From a virus, in IMG/VR virus record IMGVR_UViG_3300005607_000344, positions 1 through 47,337 of that record: DNA of 47,337 nt; one strand, written 5' to 3'. Below the pieces are notes generated by a model. The model was not told where the DNA came from. It ran no database searches and was given only the letters and a program-made list of their open reading frames with translations. This document shows, piece after piece, positions 25,997-35,773 of this stretch; positions within the stretch are counted from its first letter, which is position 1, and each line of letters starts with the position of its first letter. Position numbers and translations under genes: made by a program.

Positions 25997-26767
25997 TCAC
26001 AGCGGCCCCTTCACCGCCGCGAACAGGATGCTCAGATCGAAGGCAGTATCATCGAGCGCTGCGGGGCGCATGACGCGCAGCGTATTGCCGGCGTTGAACT
26101 GAACGGCCTGATCGAACGTGAACGTGCCAGCCGTGCTGCCAGCCGCGAAATCCAACGTGCCGATGTGAGTTGCGTCCTGATAGATATCGCAAGTCAGTGC
26201 GGCGGCCGGCGCGACGGCAAGCCCGGCCGACGAGTCCGGCAAGCCCGCCGGCAGATAGAATGGCGTGCGGGCCGACGCGCGAAAAGCGAACATCGCTGCG
26301 CCGTCGACGAGTCCCAAGCCAGGCGGACCGGGGAAAAAGAAGGCGATGTCGTAGTTGCTCGGGAACGGCAGGATGAATTGATAGAACGGGCCTTGCGCGT
26401 CCGCGCCGAACACGAAGGTGTCGCCCGATGTGAAATCGTGCAGCACCAGGTAGAGGCCGTCATTGGCGACCAGAAAATCGTAGAGCCGGTAATCGTGGTT
26501 GGGTTGAAACGCGCCGGTGAATCGGAAGGCTGCCTGCGGCAGAATATAGGGGCCGAACACCGTGTGATCGGCCATGGTGATCGTCATCCGGTTGCCGTCA
26601 ACGCTGATTGAATCGATCTCGTTGGGCAGAACCGGGTTCTGCTCGACCACCTCCAGCCGCTTTTCAACATCGTAGAAATTCTGATCGATCTCCTGCGGTT
26701 GGAGATCGCGGCCAAGGCCGGCGCCCCATTGGGCATTGTCGTCGGTGCGGTATTTCAGGGCGACCAT
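25997..26767 (-). CDS. Phage tail fibre-like structural protein
   Basis: The 256-residue protein starts MVALKYRTDDNAQWGAG and carries a short DQNFYDVEKRLEVVEQNP coiled-coil-like piece. It continues with beta-rich sequence, FRFTGAFQPNHDYRLYDFLV and a VANDGLYLVLHDFTSGDTF motif. The latter is common in phage tail fibre and tip proteins that hold carbohydrate-binding modules. It ends one base before the start of the large fibre gene. Likely a fibre or tip component; exact assembly unknown. Confidence 0.6.
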   Translation of the reverse strand: MVALKYRTDDNAQWGAGLGRDLQPQEIDQNFYDVEKRLEVVEQNPVLPNEIDSISVDGNRMTITMADHTVFGPYILPQAAFRFTGAFQPNHDYRLYDFLVANDGLYLVLHDFTSGDTFVFGADAQGPFYQFILPFPSNYDIAFFFPGPPGLGLVDGAAMFAFRASARTPFYLPAGLPDSSAGLAVAPAAALTCDIYQDATHIGTLDFAAGSTAGTFTFDQAVQFNAGNTLRVMRPAALDDTAFDLSILFAAVKGPL

Positions 26768-26775
26768 TGCTTTCC

Positions 26776-27624
26776 CTACGGCAGGCGTTCGGCGGTGACC
26801 TCGAGCGTGTCGAGGTCAATCGCAAAAGAGCTGGTGCAGGCCGGCATCGAGGACTCAGGGACATTCGGGCTTATGGTGCCGTCGGCGCCAACCGGCATGC
26901 CGGCCCAGGTCGGATTGCATTGAGCGTCCGAGGGAAAATCGCGCATGCCCTTATAGGTGCCGACGTTGAGCGCCCATCGGTAATAGGTGCTGCTCGATGC
27001 ACCGGCCGTCGCGATCTCAAAGGTCAGCGAACGGGACGGGCTGATGAGCCCTTTGATCCTGCTCAGATTCAAAAAGACAATTGCATGCGCCGAATAAAAG
27101 AACTGGTTGATCGTCTGGAGTTCAGTGTGCGAGGCCGTGACTTCCCAGATGATCCAATAGATCTGGTCGGCGGGAATGCCGTAGCCTTCGACCCAGCCGT
27201 CGATGGCCTGCTGCAGCACGTCCTGGTCGGGCACGCCGTCGTGGTAGGGGACGCGCACGCCGCCGAGCGGCGCGCCGCCGCCATAGGCCCAGCCGTTCCA
27301 GATCGCCTCGTCGACGACAGTCGCCTCATAGGTGTGGCTTTCTGAATGCTGGTCGGACCAGGGCGGACGGCTCCACATGAATTCGTGCGCCAGCATGGCG
27401 GACGAAAACGGATTGACGATCGGCGTGTCACCCGGGAAGCCGATCTGAGCTAGCAGATTGAACCCTGTGCCAAACGGCAGGCCGCTCAAGAGAGGCGTAT
27501 CGCCGAAAGCATCACCGCCGGTATAATCGATGCTCAAAACCAGTGCGGCGATCTTTGTGGCGCCCCAGCCGACCTCGACAATGCTTTGGTGAGGGTCGAG
27601 CCGCCATGGGGGATCAAGCGCCAT
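26776..27624 (-). CDS. Phage tail-region protein of unknown function
   Basis: The 282-residue protein is rich in Trp, Gly and Pro (ATKIAALVLSIDYTGGDA, MLAHEFMWSRPPWSDQHSES, AIWNGWAYGGGAPLGGVRVP). I do not recognise its family. It overlaps the preceding gene by 11 bases and is followed closely by the fibre genes, so it is co-transcribed with the tail-tip module. Composition suggests a beta-rich virion protein. Confidence 0.55.
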   Translation of the reverse strand: MALDPPWRLDPHQSIVEVGWGATKIAALVLSIDYTGGDAFGDTPLLSGLPFGTGFNLLAQIGFPGDTPIVNPFSSAMLAHEFMWSRPPWSDQHSESHTYEATVVDEAIWNGWAYGGGAPLGGVRVPYHDGVPDQDVLQQAIDGWVEGYGIPADQIYWIIWEVTASHTELQTINQFFYSAHAIVFLNLSRIKGLISPSRSLTFEIATAGASSSTYYRWALNVGTYKGMRDFPSDAQCNPTWAGMPVGADGTISPNVPESSMPACTSSFAIDLDTLEVTAERLP

Positions 27625-27955
27625 TGCTCTTGTTCTTGTAGGTGAAGGTTGTCTCCTGGCCGTTGACGCCGGAGGTCTTCAGCTTGTCGATCAACTCGAC
27701 ATCGACGTACTGCGAATCATCATCCGGGTTGGTGATGCGCTTGACGCTCGTTTCGCGGGAGAGTTCGCGGTGCTTGCTTTCGACGTAGGACGTAATCGTG
27801 CTCGAGTAGCTCGAATTGAATGTCTTGGTTGATCCGGTTTCTCCACACTGGATCAGCACGTTGTCGACCGGCGGCTCGCTCGGATTCAGAATCCGCTGCG
27901 GCGGCGTCACGTCCCGTGACTGGAACGGCCGGACGATGCGCTCAAGGCCGGTCAT
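27614..27955 (-). CDS. Small phage tail-region protein, unknown function
   Basis: A 113-residue polar protein (FQSRDVTPPQRILNPSEPPVD, then TGSTKTFNSSYSSTITSYVE). The start overlaps the preceding 663-residue gene (ATGA). No catalytic motif or membrane segment is seen. Its place between the presumed hub and fibre genes suggests a tail-tip connector; this is inference from order only. Confidence 0.55.
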   Translation of the reverse strand: MTGLERIVRPFQSRDVTPPQRILNPSEPPVDNVLIQCGETGSTKTFNSSYSSTITSYVESKHRELSRETSVKRITNPDDDSQYVDVELIDKLKTSGVNGQETTFTYKNKSNGA

Positions 27956-29943
27956 GACGAAGCGGCCTCGAGATCGATCATCTTCGGCACCTTCAATTGC
28001 GAGACGGCGATGTCATAGGCCGTCTCGAATGACATGCCGGCGACGGGCTTCAATTCGAGGTCGTACCAGACCGAATTGGTCTTCAGGATTTCGGTGGTGG
28101 TGCGCGATTGCAGCGCGGCGATGCGGTTTTGCTCATCCACATTCTGCGGCTGCGCGTTGTTGACTTCGATATCGATGGGGAACGACGCCTCGATAGCGCC
28201 CCCCTGCGCGTCGGCCGAGCCGTGCACCTGCTCGCGCACCACCGCTTGCCTTTTCGACAGCGGAAACACCAATCCGTCGTCATTCGGTGCGTCGATGGGC
28301 GGCGCGTAGCTCACATCGCTGGCCGGCAGCGCCACCTCGACATTGTGGTACGCCTGATAGCCGCGCGCCACGTAGCCGTCCGCCGCATAGGACGGATCGC
28401 CCGGCTGCTCCTGCACCGCGCCGCCGTAGCCGATGGCGCAGCCGATGGTGACGGACCCGATGGCGACGCCGTTGCCGCCATCGACGCCGAACTTGTAGTC
28501 GATGATCTTGCCGAGCGCCTGCCCGCCCGGCACGCGGTCGTCGACCAACCTTCCGTTCTTGCGGCAAGACAGTGCGATGGCCCGCTCAAAGGTGCAGGCG
28601 AACGTGATCTCGACGCAGCGCGAACGGATCAGCAGGTGTGCGCGCGCCAGCACAATCAGATATTCGAGGCTCCATAGGCCGCGGTCCGTGGGGAGATACG
28701 AACGCCGGCCGAGATAGCCTATGGGCGGCGGGCCGCCGGCAACCTCCGCGCCGACATCCTGCGAGTCGAGCGTGATCGCCAAGCTTTCAGCGTCCTCGGC
28801 GAGCGTGACGATGTCCTGCACGTCGGTCGAAAGCGTAAAGCGCGCATGTTCCTTGCGCGGCCGGTTGGCGTCGTATTTCAGCGTCATGCTGGCCTGGACC
28901 TGCCAGAGCGGCACATAAAGTCCGGTGCTTTCCTGCGTTGCCGGGATATTGACTGGATCGCTGTCTGGCCCGCCTTCGTCGATGACGCCGGTTTGGAACT
29001 TGCGCATCAAGTCGGTGTAAAGATACGGGCCGCGCATGATCGGCACCGAGCTCGAGATGCTGACCGACATGGTGTCGCCGGTCGCGTGTTTTTTCTCCAC
29101 GTTCTGCCAATTGACGGTGCAATTGACCGTATCGACATTCTCGACATCGTTGAGGTCGCGCGCTGACGCGGCGACAACCGACCAGCCGCCGCCGAGCGTC
29201 GCGCCCGGCTTCGGCCAGTCCGAAATCAGCGATTGGCCGGTGTAGGTCGCAACGTTGAGGCCGAATTGCAGGGTGCCGGATGCTTGTTGCGTCCAATTGA
29301 TGGTCGCGTCGACCGAGACGCTGCGCAACGGCGTCTCGCCGAGATTGATCTTGACCGAGTCGTAGGGGACCTCATCGGGCTGGAAGTCCTCAATACCGTC
29401 TTCTCCGACCAGGACATCCGAAATACTGACCTCATGAGTGACGCGATCGATCGACCAGAGCGCCGAACGCGCCTCCAGCACGGTATCGGGATCATCGAGC
29501 GCGTCGGGATTGATCCAGATCGGATCGTAATAGGGCCGCACCTTCAGTGTTTCGGCCGCGGCCGCTTTCAGCGCCACAAAGTCGGCTGGGCGGGCGGTAA
29601 ATACCAGCGTCACCAGTTCCTGGTTGATGTCGGTCGGCACGCCGACCAGCCGCCCGTAGAACAGGGGCGCGAGATCGGCGCCGTTCTGCCAGGACAGCCA
29701 GGCCCAGACCCGGCGCGTGGGCGCCAAAAGGCCGATGCGCGGATTGCGCACGATCGCGGTCAGGGTCGCGAAGTCGCCTTCGGCGTGATCGACATCGAAC
29801 TTGAAGACATCCTCGTCGATGCGAGCGTGCACCGCCGGATCGAAGGCCTCGTTCTTGTCCGCCCAGGCAAAGTAGAACGGCCCGATGCCACCGATGCGTA
29901 GCCGCGCGCGCAACGTCGCTTGATCGGCGAAATCGGCGTTCAT
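27952..29943 (-). CDS. Large tail-tip/hub-like protein
   Basis: The 663-residue protein starts NADFADQATLRARLRIGGIG. It has a beta-rich N-terminal third with VRNPRIGLLAPTRRVWAWLS and LFYGRLVGVPTDINQE, a sequence type seen in tail proteins that form a hub or ring below the tape measure. A long central region carries no motif I recognise. It overlaps the upstream and downstream genes by four bases. It occupies the slot that in lambda-like phages holds the tail-tip proteins L, K and J, but lacks their NlpC/P60-type peptidase and other recognisable domains. Hub function is inferred from gene order and size. Confidence 0.55.
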   Translation of the reverse strand: MNADFADQATLRARLRIGGIGPFYFAWADKNEAFDPAVHARIDEDVFKFDVDHAEGDFATLTAIVRNPRIGLLAPTRRVWAWLSWQNGADLAPLFYGRLVGVPTDINQELVTLVFTARPADFVALKAAAAETLKVRPYYDPIWINPDALDDPDTVLEARSALWSIDRVTHEVSISDVLVGEDGIEDFQPDEVPYDSVKINLGETPLRSVSVDATINWTQQASGTLQFGLNVATYTGQSLISDWPKPGATLGGGWSVVAASARDLNDVENVDTVNCTVNWQNVEKKHATGDTMSVSISSSVPIMRGPYLYTDLMRKFQTGVIDEGGPDSDPVNIPATQESTGLYVPLWQVQASMTLKYDANRPRKEHARFTLSTDVQDIVTLAEDAESLAITLDSQDVGAEVAGGPPPIGYLGRRSYLPTDRGLWSLEYLIVLARAHLLIRSRCVEITFACTFERAIALSCRKNGRLVDDRVPGGQALGKIIDYKFGVDGGNGVAIGSVTIGCAIGYGGAVQEQPGDPSYAADGYVARGYQAYHNVEVALPASDVSYAPPIDAPNDDGLVFPLSKRQAVVREQVHGSADAQGGAIEASFPIDIEVNNAQPQNVDEQNRIAALQSRTTTEILKTNSVWYDLELKPVAGMSFETAYDIAVSQLKVPKMIDLEAASS

Positions 29944-30368
29944 TTCTCTTCGAGAGTCATCGACCAGCCGACCTGCGCACCATATTCATCGCGCGACAGC
30001 TGGAAATCCGTCACCACCATGGTCAAGCGCGGCCGATAGTAGGTAAAGCCATCTTCCGAAAACGACGAGTTTTCGACCACCGGCCGCTGCGGCGTGCCGC
30101 CGTCCGCATAGGCAAGTTCCTCGATGCAATCGACGACGATCTGGCGGCCCGGCCAAAGCCCGTCGCAGGACGGCGGGCGCTGATCGGTGGCGCTGATGGT
30201 CGACTTGTATTTGCGGAATTCTGCCCGCGACAGGTCGATCAGCTCGCCATTGACGGTGCGGACCAGACTGGTTGCCTGGTCGAGCGGTTCCAGGGTTTGG
30301 GTGAGACCGCGGGCGGAATAGGCCGGCACGCCGAGCCCCAGAAGCGAGAGCACGGTTTCGCCCGACAT
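29940..30368 (-). CDS. Phage tail protein following the tape measure
   Basis: The 142-residue protein begins SGETVLSLLGLGVPAYSARG and contains PSCDGLWPGRQIVVDCIEEL and FTYYRPRLTMVVTDFQLSRD. An AAGGGAA ribosome site precedes ATG 30368, 12 bases after the tape measure stop, and it overlaps the next gene. By position it should be a distal tail protein binding the tape measure end. The family is not recognised. Confidence 0.55.
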   Translation of the reverse strand: MSGETVLSLLGLGVPAYSARGLTQTLEPLDQATSLVRTVNGELIDLSRAEFRKYKSTISATDQRPPSCDGLWPGRQIVVDCIEELAYADGGTPQRPVVENSSFSEDGFTYYRPRLTMVVTDFQLSRDEYGAQVGWSMTLEEK

Positions 30369-30380
30369 TTGCGTTCCCTT

Positions 30381-33224
30381 TTAGCGATTCCAGCCCGGCT
30401 TGCGTCCCGACGAGCGCAATTGCTGACGCACGGCAAAGCGCGTCAGGCGCTCCATGGTGTCCTCATCGGCTGCCAAGCCGGAAAACGTCTCGTTGCCGAT
30501 GGTCAGGTTGAGAATGCGCGAAGGCAAAGCGGCAATCGGCGCTGGTTGCGGCATCGCCAGCGCCGGGGCGAGCGGGCTCATCAAGGCATTGGATAGACCG
30601 TCGATGAGGCCGCCGGCCGCAAAGCGCGGGATGGGCAGCCGCAAGGTGCGCACCGCCTCCATAAACGCGAGGCCGTAATGGGCGACCGCGCGCGCCGGCT
30701 GAATGAACTCGTCGCGCGAGCCCCACAGCAAGACCGAATCCGAGGTCGATGTGCCGGGGCCACGCACTGGCCCGCCGCGCGCATACCCTGCCGCGCCGCC
30801 GCCGGCGGCAACTTCCTGCATTGCCGATTGCGCCGCCCGCGCCGTCGCTGCGGCCTGCTGTAAGGCGGCGCTCAACTGGTTGACGGCGGCGGTCGCGCTC
30901 GCGACAGCAGCATTGATCCGCGCCATAGCGGACTCGGCCGCGCCCGCCATCTGGTCCCACAGCGGCAAGGCCGATTGCAGATCGCTCGCCAGTTGATTGC
31001 CGAACAGGTAGCCGATGATGTTGGCGAACAGCGTGTTGATGGCGGAGGCCGCGCCCTTGGCGCCGGCCACTAGCGTATCCCAAGCGGTTTGTGCGCCCGT
31101 TGTCAGCCCGGCCCACAGCGCCGAGACCGCGGCAACGCCGGACGACCAGACACTTTGCAGGCCGGCCCACAGGGTCGAGGCGCCTTGCGTGATCAGCGAC
31201 CAGGCCGATTGCGCACCGGAGAGGAGCGATTGCCACAGGCTGTTGAGCGCGCTGACGCCGGCATTCCAGGCCGCCTGGATATCGGCCCACAAGGTGGCAG
31301 CACCGCTCTTGATCGCGGCCCAGGTCGCCTCGGCAGCGGTCTTGATCTGCGGCCAATATTCGTAAGCGAGCACGCCGAGCGCCGCGGCGACGGCGGCGAT
31401 AGCGACGCCGAGCGCGACCCACGGGGCCGCAACGATTGCAGCGGCAACCGCGCTGCCGAAGGCCGCAATGCCGGCAACGGCGCCGGCCAGGGCGCCGGGA
31501 ATAAGCCCGATCAGATAGATGATGCCGGCAATGGCGGCAGCCGCAGCGGCGCCCGCCACCACTGTCCAGGCGTCGCCGAACTTGTCTTTCATCCACTGCG
31601 TAGCGTCGGCAACCGCCTGCTTGATTTCGGGCCAATACTTGTAGGCGAGGTAGCCCAGCGCAACGAGAACCGCGCCGATGGCGACCACCACCAGCGTCCA
31701 GGGCGAAGCCAAAGCGCCGATGCCGGTCGCGACCGAGAACAGCAGGCGGAAGGCGCCGATCAATTGCAGGATGGCCGCATAGGCGACCACCTCACCGGCC
31801 GTGATCTGGGTACCGAACAGATTATTGACCGCATCGGATACCGGCTTGATGGCGGCGACCATCAGCTTGAAGCCGCCGATCACCGCTTGCACTGCAAAGC
31901 CAATGGCCTTGCCGATGCCGAAGATTGCGTCGCGGAACGCCAGCACATTCTTGTTCTTGACCTGCTCGTCCAGGCCGGCAAAGGCGCGCGCGAGATCGAC
32001 CAGCAGCGGGCCGATGGCCGAGGCAAGATCGGAAGCCCATTGCAGGATACTCTGCGCGTTTTGCAGCAATAGCTCGGTGACGGTATTGATCGCGCGCGCG
32101 AACGGCTCAGCGAATTGCGCGCCGATCTTGTTCTTAAGCTGACTGATGATGGTGGAAAGCCGCGACCAGGCGACGATGAATCTGGTCGCGTTGGCATCGT
32201 CGAGCTTGTTGAAAGCTATGCCGGCAATCCGGGTATCGTCTGCCATTTGCCGGAAATAGTCGCCGCCCATGCGAAGCTGCGGCAAGAGCTTCTTGCCAAG
32301 CTCGGCGCCGAGGGCAGCCTGCGCGATCTGCAACTGCTTGACCGGGTCGATATTGAACGCGACCTGATCGGCTAGCCGCGCAAAATTGTTCGCCAGCATG
32401 TCGGCGACGCCGGCGGAATCGGGGCCGTAGCGGATGCCGAAGCGCGCCAATTGCGACGACATTGCCGTGATTGCCGCTTGCGCGTCCTCGCTGCTGATGC
32501 CCAAGCCGTTCATCGCGATCATGAGCTTGTCGTAGGCATCCACCGACATGCTGGCGTTGCGCGCGGCCTCGCCGACCGCATTGATGGCGGTCGACGCCGA
32601 TTTCGCCAGCGCGCCGAAGGCTGCGATGGTAGCGGTCCCGAGCAGCGAAACGACCGTCACCAGCTTGACGATCTGGGTTGCGACCCGAACGGCGGCCACG
32701 CCCACGTCGCCAATGTTGCGCCCCAGATTGAATGCCACTTGTGATGCGGCGCTAAGCTGCGGGCCAGCGGCTCCGACCGATTGCCCGAAGCTCGTCGTAT
32801 TGAGCGCAGCCGTCCGCGCGCCGTTGCTGAAAGAATCGACGGTGCGGCCAAGCGCTGAAACGGTTTTCCCGATAGCGGGGATCTGCACGCCGGCCGCTTT
32901 CGCCATCAGGCTGGTGGCTTGCAGCGAGCGCGTCAATTCCGAGAACGCACCGCCGCCGATGGTGCCGGCATTGCGGAAAGCGCTACTGATACCGGCGAAC
33001 ACGTTCGTCACGATGTTGCCGGTGTTCTTCATCGACGCGGCGAACCGCTGCCCTGCATCGGTCAGCGATTTAAGCCCCTTCTCGGGCTCGATGAAGTCGA
33101 AATTGAGCTGGACGTTCTGAAGATCGGCAAAAGTCGCGTCGGCCGCCTTGCCGACGCGCTGGATGCCTGCAATGGCTTCCTTTTCGCCCTCGAGGACGAT
33201 TTCGGTGATGATCTTGTCGGACAT
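30381..33224 (-). CDS. Tail tape measure protein
   Basis: The 947-residue protein has the usual make-up: an N-terminal helical region (MSDKIITEIVLEGEKEAIAG), long Ala-rich helices, several hydrophobic stretches in the middle (VVSLLGTATIAAFGALAKSA, AAAAAIAGIIYLIGLIPGAL), repeated Trp-containing helices such as AAWNAGVSALNSLWQSLLSG and AVWSSGVAAVSALWAGLTTG-like units, and a C-terminal helical end. Such proteins set the tail length and are ejected during DNA entry. By the usual rule of roughly 1.5 angstroms per residue, this predicts a tail near 140 nm. The bacterial-type insert begins about 25 bases upstream of its start, separating it from the other tail genes. Confidence 0.87.
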   Translation of the reverse strand: MSDKIITEIVLEGEKEAIAGIQRVGKAADATFADLQNVQLNFDFIEPEKGLKSLTDAGQRFAASMKNTGNIVTNVFAGISSAFRNAGTIGGGAFSELTRSLQATSLMAKAAGVQIPAIGKTVSALGRTVDSFSNGARTAALNTTSFGQSVGAAGPQLSAASQVAFNLGRNIGDVGVAAVRVATQIVKLVTVVSLLGTATIAAFGALAKSASTAINAVGEAARNASMSVDAYDKLMIAMNGLGISSEDAQAAITAMSSQLARFGIRYGPDSAGVADMLANNFARLADQVAFNIDPVKQLQIAQAALGAELGKKLLPQLRMGGDYFRQMADDTRIAGIAFNKLDDANATRFIVAWSRLSTIISQLKNKIGAQFAEPFARAINTVTELLLQNAQSILQWASDLASAIGPLLVDLARAFAGLDEQVKNKNVLAFRDAIFGIGKAIGFAVQAVIGGFKLMVAAIKPVSDAVNNLFGTQITAGEVVAYAAILQLIGAFRLLFSVATGIGALASPWTLVVVAIGAVLVALGYLAYKYWPEIKQAVADATQWMKDKFGDAWTVVAGAAAAAAIAGIIYLIGLIPGALAGAVAGIAAFGSAVAAAIVAAPWVALGVAIAAVAAALGVLAYEYWPQIKTAAEATWAAIKSGAATLWADIQAAWNAGVSALNSLWQSLLSGAQSAWSLITQGASTLWAGLQSVWSSGVAAVSALWAGLTTGAQTAWDTLVAGAKGAASAINTLFANIIGYLFGNQLASDLQSALPLWDQMAGAAESAMARINAAVASATAAVNQLSAALQQAAATARAAQSAMQEVAAGGGAAGYARGGPVRGPGTSTSDSVLLWGSRDEFIQPARAVAHYGLAFMEAVRTLRLPIPRFAAGGLIDGLSNALMSPLAPALAMPQPAPIAALPSRILNLTIGNETFSGLAADEDTMERLTRFAVRQQLRSSGRKPGWNR

Positions 33225-33242
33225 GGCTCACTTAGACCGTGA

Positions 33243-33249
33243 GTTCAGG
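33243..33249. repeat. 7-bp direct repeat, left junction of the inserted cassette
   Basis: GTTCAGG on the + strand (CCTGAAC in the phage transcript), matching 38762-38768. In the transcript it is followed by TCACGGTCTAAGTGA, an in-frame continuation of the tail gene reading SRSK and stop, four bases before the tape measure start. Confidence 0.45.
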
Positions 33250-33433
33250 AATCCGGTCGCGTGAGCGCGGCTCAATCGATGTGCGTCTCACTCCAGAAAC
33301 GACCGAAATGTTGCATTGCCGCGAGCTGACGCGGAGGTGCGAGCAAACATCCATGATTGCGAATGCTCTGGATTAGGAGGGGAACAAGAGCGTAAACTAC
33401 GAATTTATTTGAACGAATCACGCCGGCGAGCAA

Positions 33434-35128
33434 ATGGGCACGATCGTTCTTCTCGATCTGATGGGCGGAGTAGCATTGCTGCTGTGGGGCCTGCATATGG
33501 TCCAGAGCGGCATCTTGCGGGCGTTCGGCTCCGACTTACGTCGCCTATTGTCGAAGGCGTTTGGAAACCGGATGGCGGCGTTTGCTGCCGGTCTCGGCCT
33601 AACCGCGCTGCTTCAGAGTAGCACGGCGACGGGCTTGATGACTGCGTCGTTTGCCGCTGAAGGCGTCGTAGGCCTCGTTCCTGCGCTCGCTATCATGCTC
33701 GGCGCGAACGTTGGGACGACTCTCATCGTCCAAGTACTCTCCTTCAATGTGACAGCGGCCGCACCGGTCCTGTTCGTCCTCGGGCTTGTCGCATTCCGCA
33801 GCGGCGCCCGTACGCGGTTGAAGGATATGGGAAGGGTTTTCATCGGCCTTGGCCTGATGTTGCTCGCCCTTCACATATTGATCGATACTCTGGCACCCGC
33901 TGAAAATGCGCCTAGTGTTCGAGCCCTACTCAGTGCAATCACGGGTGACCCAATCCTGTGCGTTTTAATCGCAGCAGGACTGACCTGGGCGGCACATTCG
34001 AGCGTGGCGACAGTCCTGCTGATTATGTCGCTCGCTTACTCAAACTTTGTTTCGCCCCCCGCAGCGTTGGCATTAGTGCTTGGCGCTAACTTGGGCAGCG
34101 CCATCAATCCCGTATTGGAGGGCGGCAGGCGCGATGATTTCGCGAGCTACAGGCTGCCCGTGGGCAACCTGATTAATCGCGCCGCAGGGGTGGCTCTGGT
34201 CCTGCCGTTCCTACAACAAATCACGAACTTATTCCTTGGTTTCCAGCCGAACATGGCGAAGATGCCAGCCGAATTTCACATCGCCTTCAATGTGATTTTG
34301 GCAATAATTTTTATCGGATTACTCGATCCGTTGGCTTGGCTACTCAATAAGATAATTCCGGCAAGCGCACCCAAATTGGATGGTTTGGCGCCACGCCACC
34401 TTGACGAAAGTGCTCTGGAGACCCCCTCGCTCGCTCTGGCAGATGCGGCTCGCGAAACGCTGCATATGGGCGACCTCGTCGAAACCATGCTACGGAAGGT
34501 TATGACCGCGCTAATGATGGACGACCGCGCCCTCGTCGCTGAGGTCTCTCGCATGGATAACGCCGTCGATAAACTTGATGAGGCGATCAAGCTCTACGTG
34601 ACCAAGCTAACCCGCGGGAGCCTCGACGAACGAGAAGCTCGTCGGGCGACGGAAATCATTTCTTTTTCGATCAACTTAGAGCATATCGGCGATATCATCG
34701 ACAAGAATCTGAGCGAGCTTGCAGCAAAGAAGATCAAACGAAAGCTTAGCTTCTCTGTCGAAGGAGCTACCGAGCTCACGGCGTTTCACAAGAGAATTAT
34801 GGACAATCTGAAGATCGCGTTCGGCGTGTTCATGTCCAGCGATGTCAGCGAAGCGCGCAAGCTCATCTCCGAGAAAGCACAGCTGCGGAATATCGAACTC
34901 TCGGCGGCGGAAATGCATCTTGAAAGATTGCGCGAAGGTCGCCCCGAGTCCCTGGAGAGCACTTCACTTCACCTCGACGTATTGCGCGACCTCAAACGCA
35001 TTCATTCCCACATCTGCTCGGTTGCCTATCCTGTCCTTGAAGAGGCTGGCGAATTGCCAGCGGCTCGGATCGCCGAGAGCGATCCGATTACCCTGGCCGC
35101 CCCGCCTGTCAGGCCATCTACACAATAG
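33434..35128 (+). CDS. Na/Pi cotransporter family protein with PhoU-like C-terminus
   Basis: The 564-residue membrane protein has the two inverted repeat signatures of the family: QSSTATGLMTASF at 61-73 and HSSVATVLLIMSL at 188-200. Each lies in a hydrophobic domain of several membrane segments (MGTIVLLDLMGGVALLLWGL at the start). After about residue 320 comes a cytoplasmic helical domain with PhoU-like features (SISFSINLEHIGDIIDKNL-type and FHKRIMDNLKIAFGVFMSSD). It moves phosphate with sodium across the inner membrane, in or out depending on family member. The gene is lower in GC than the surrounding phage genes and lies on the opposite strand, inside the inserted cassette. A purine-rich AGGAGGGG at 33375-33382 is too far away to serve this start. 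Confidence 0.88.
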   Translation: MGTIVLLDLMGGVALLLWGLHMVQSGILRAFGSDLRRLLSKAFGNRMAAFAAGLGLTALLQSSTATGLMTASFAAEGVVGLVPALAIMLGANVGTTLIVQVLSFNVTAAAPVLFVLGLVAFRSGARTRLKDMGRVFIGLGLMLLALHILIDTLAPAENAPSVRALLSAITGDPILCVLIAAGLTWAAHSSVATVLLIMSLAYSNFVSPPAALALVLGANLGSAINPVLEGGRRDDFASYRLPVGNLINRAAGVALVLPFLQQITNLFLGFQPNMAKMPAEFHIAFNVILAIIFIGLLDPLAWLLNKIIPASAPKLDGLAPRHLDESALETPSLALADAARETLHMGDLVETMLRKVMTALMMDDRALVAEVSRMDNAVDKLDEAIKLYVTKLTRGSLDEREARRATEIISFSINLEHIGDIIDKNLSELAAKKIKRKLSFSVEGATELTAFHKRIMDNLKIAFGVFMSSDVSEARKLISEKAQLRNIELSAAEMHLERLREGRPESLESTSLHLDVLRDLKRIHSHICSVAYPVLEEAGELPAARIAESDPITLAAPPVRPSTQ

Positions 35129-35198
35129 TGGCGTTGGGTTTTCATTTCCTACTAACCCGAGATTGGCTATGCTGACGTCGACAGTCCCGACGGAGCGG

Positions 35199-35762
35199 TC
35201 ACTGGCGCCGCTTGCGTCCATTGATCATCGCCTTCACTAGATTTTCCCCGTGCTCAATGCTTGACAATAGCACGCCGAGCACATGGACGACGATGAGGCC
35301 TATGGTCAAGTTGGCTAAAGCTTCATGTACCTCTTCAAGCCATTCTGCGCCCCAGTACGTGTCGGTCGTCAGCAGATAGCCGGTTGTGCCGGTTGCTGCG
35401 AGCGTAAGTAGGAGCGTGATCACCATCGCGCCACCAGCCGGATTGTGTCCAAGATGGCGCGGCGCTCTGAACAGTGCCACGTCGCGTAAATAGGCCAGCA
35501 CCTCGCGCGGCGACTTGACGAAGCTACTGAAGCGCGCGTGCGCCGGTCCAATAAAGCCCCACGCAATGCGCAGTGCGATCAGGCCGCCAATCGCATAGCC
35601 GGCGGGAATATGTACCTGCGGAACATGATCCCCCGTGGCGAATGCAACCACAAGCAATGTCGCTAGCGACCAGTGGAAGACCCGCACGAACGGATCCCAC
35701 ACTTTGACCGTTGCCGGCGGCGTCGCGCCGCCGGTGACGGTCGTGGTGTCTGCGTTGCTCAT
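35199..35762 (-). CDS. Cytochrome b561/b6-type membrane protein
   Basis: The 187-residue protein has four membrane helices with heme-ligand-like histidines: VRVFHWSLATLLVVAFATGD (His30), DHVPQVHIPAGYAIGGLIAL, AMVITLLLTLAATGTTGYLL, and EEVHEALANLTIGLIVVHVLG (two His). This is the bacterial di-heme cytochrome b561 / Ni,Fe-hydrogenase cytochrome b pattern, used to pass electrons across the inner membrane. It is followed 11 bases downstream of the PepSY-type gene stop on the same strand, and the pair diverges from the PepSY/two-component operon. Bacterial genomes often hold this cytochrome with PepSY proteins and an OmpR-type regulator. Its electron partner is unknown. Confidence 0.87.
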   Translation of the reverse strand: MSNADTTTVTGGATPPATVKVWDPFVRVFHWSLATLLVVAFATGDHVPQVHIPAGYAIGGLIALRIAWGFIGPAHARFSSFVKSPREVLAYLRDVALFRAPRHLGHNPAGGAMVITLLLTLAATGTTGYLLTTDTYWGAEWLEEVHEALANLTIGLIVVHVLGVLLSSIEHGENLVKAMINGRKRRQ

Positions 35763-35773
35763 GATGCACGTAA

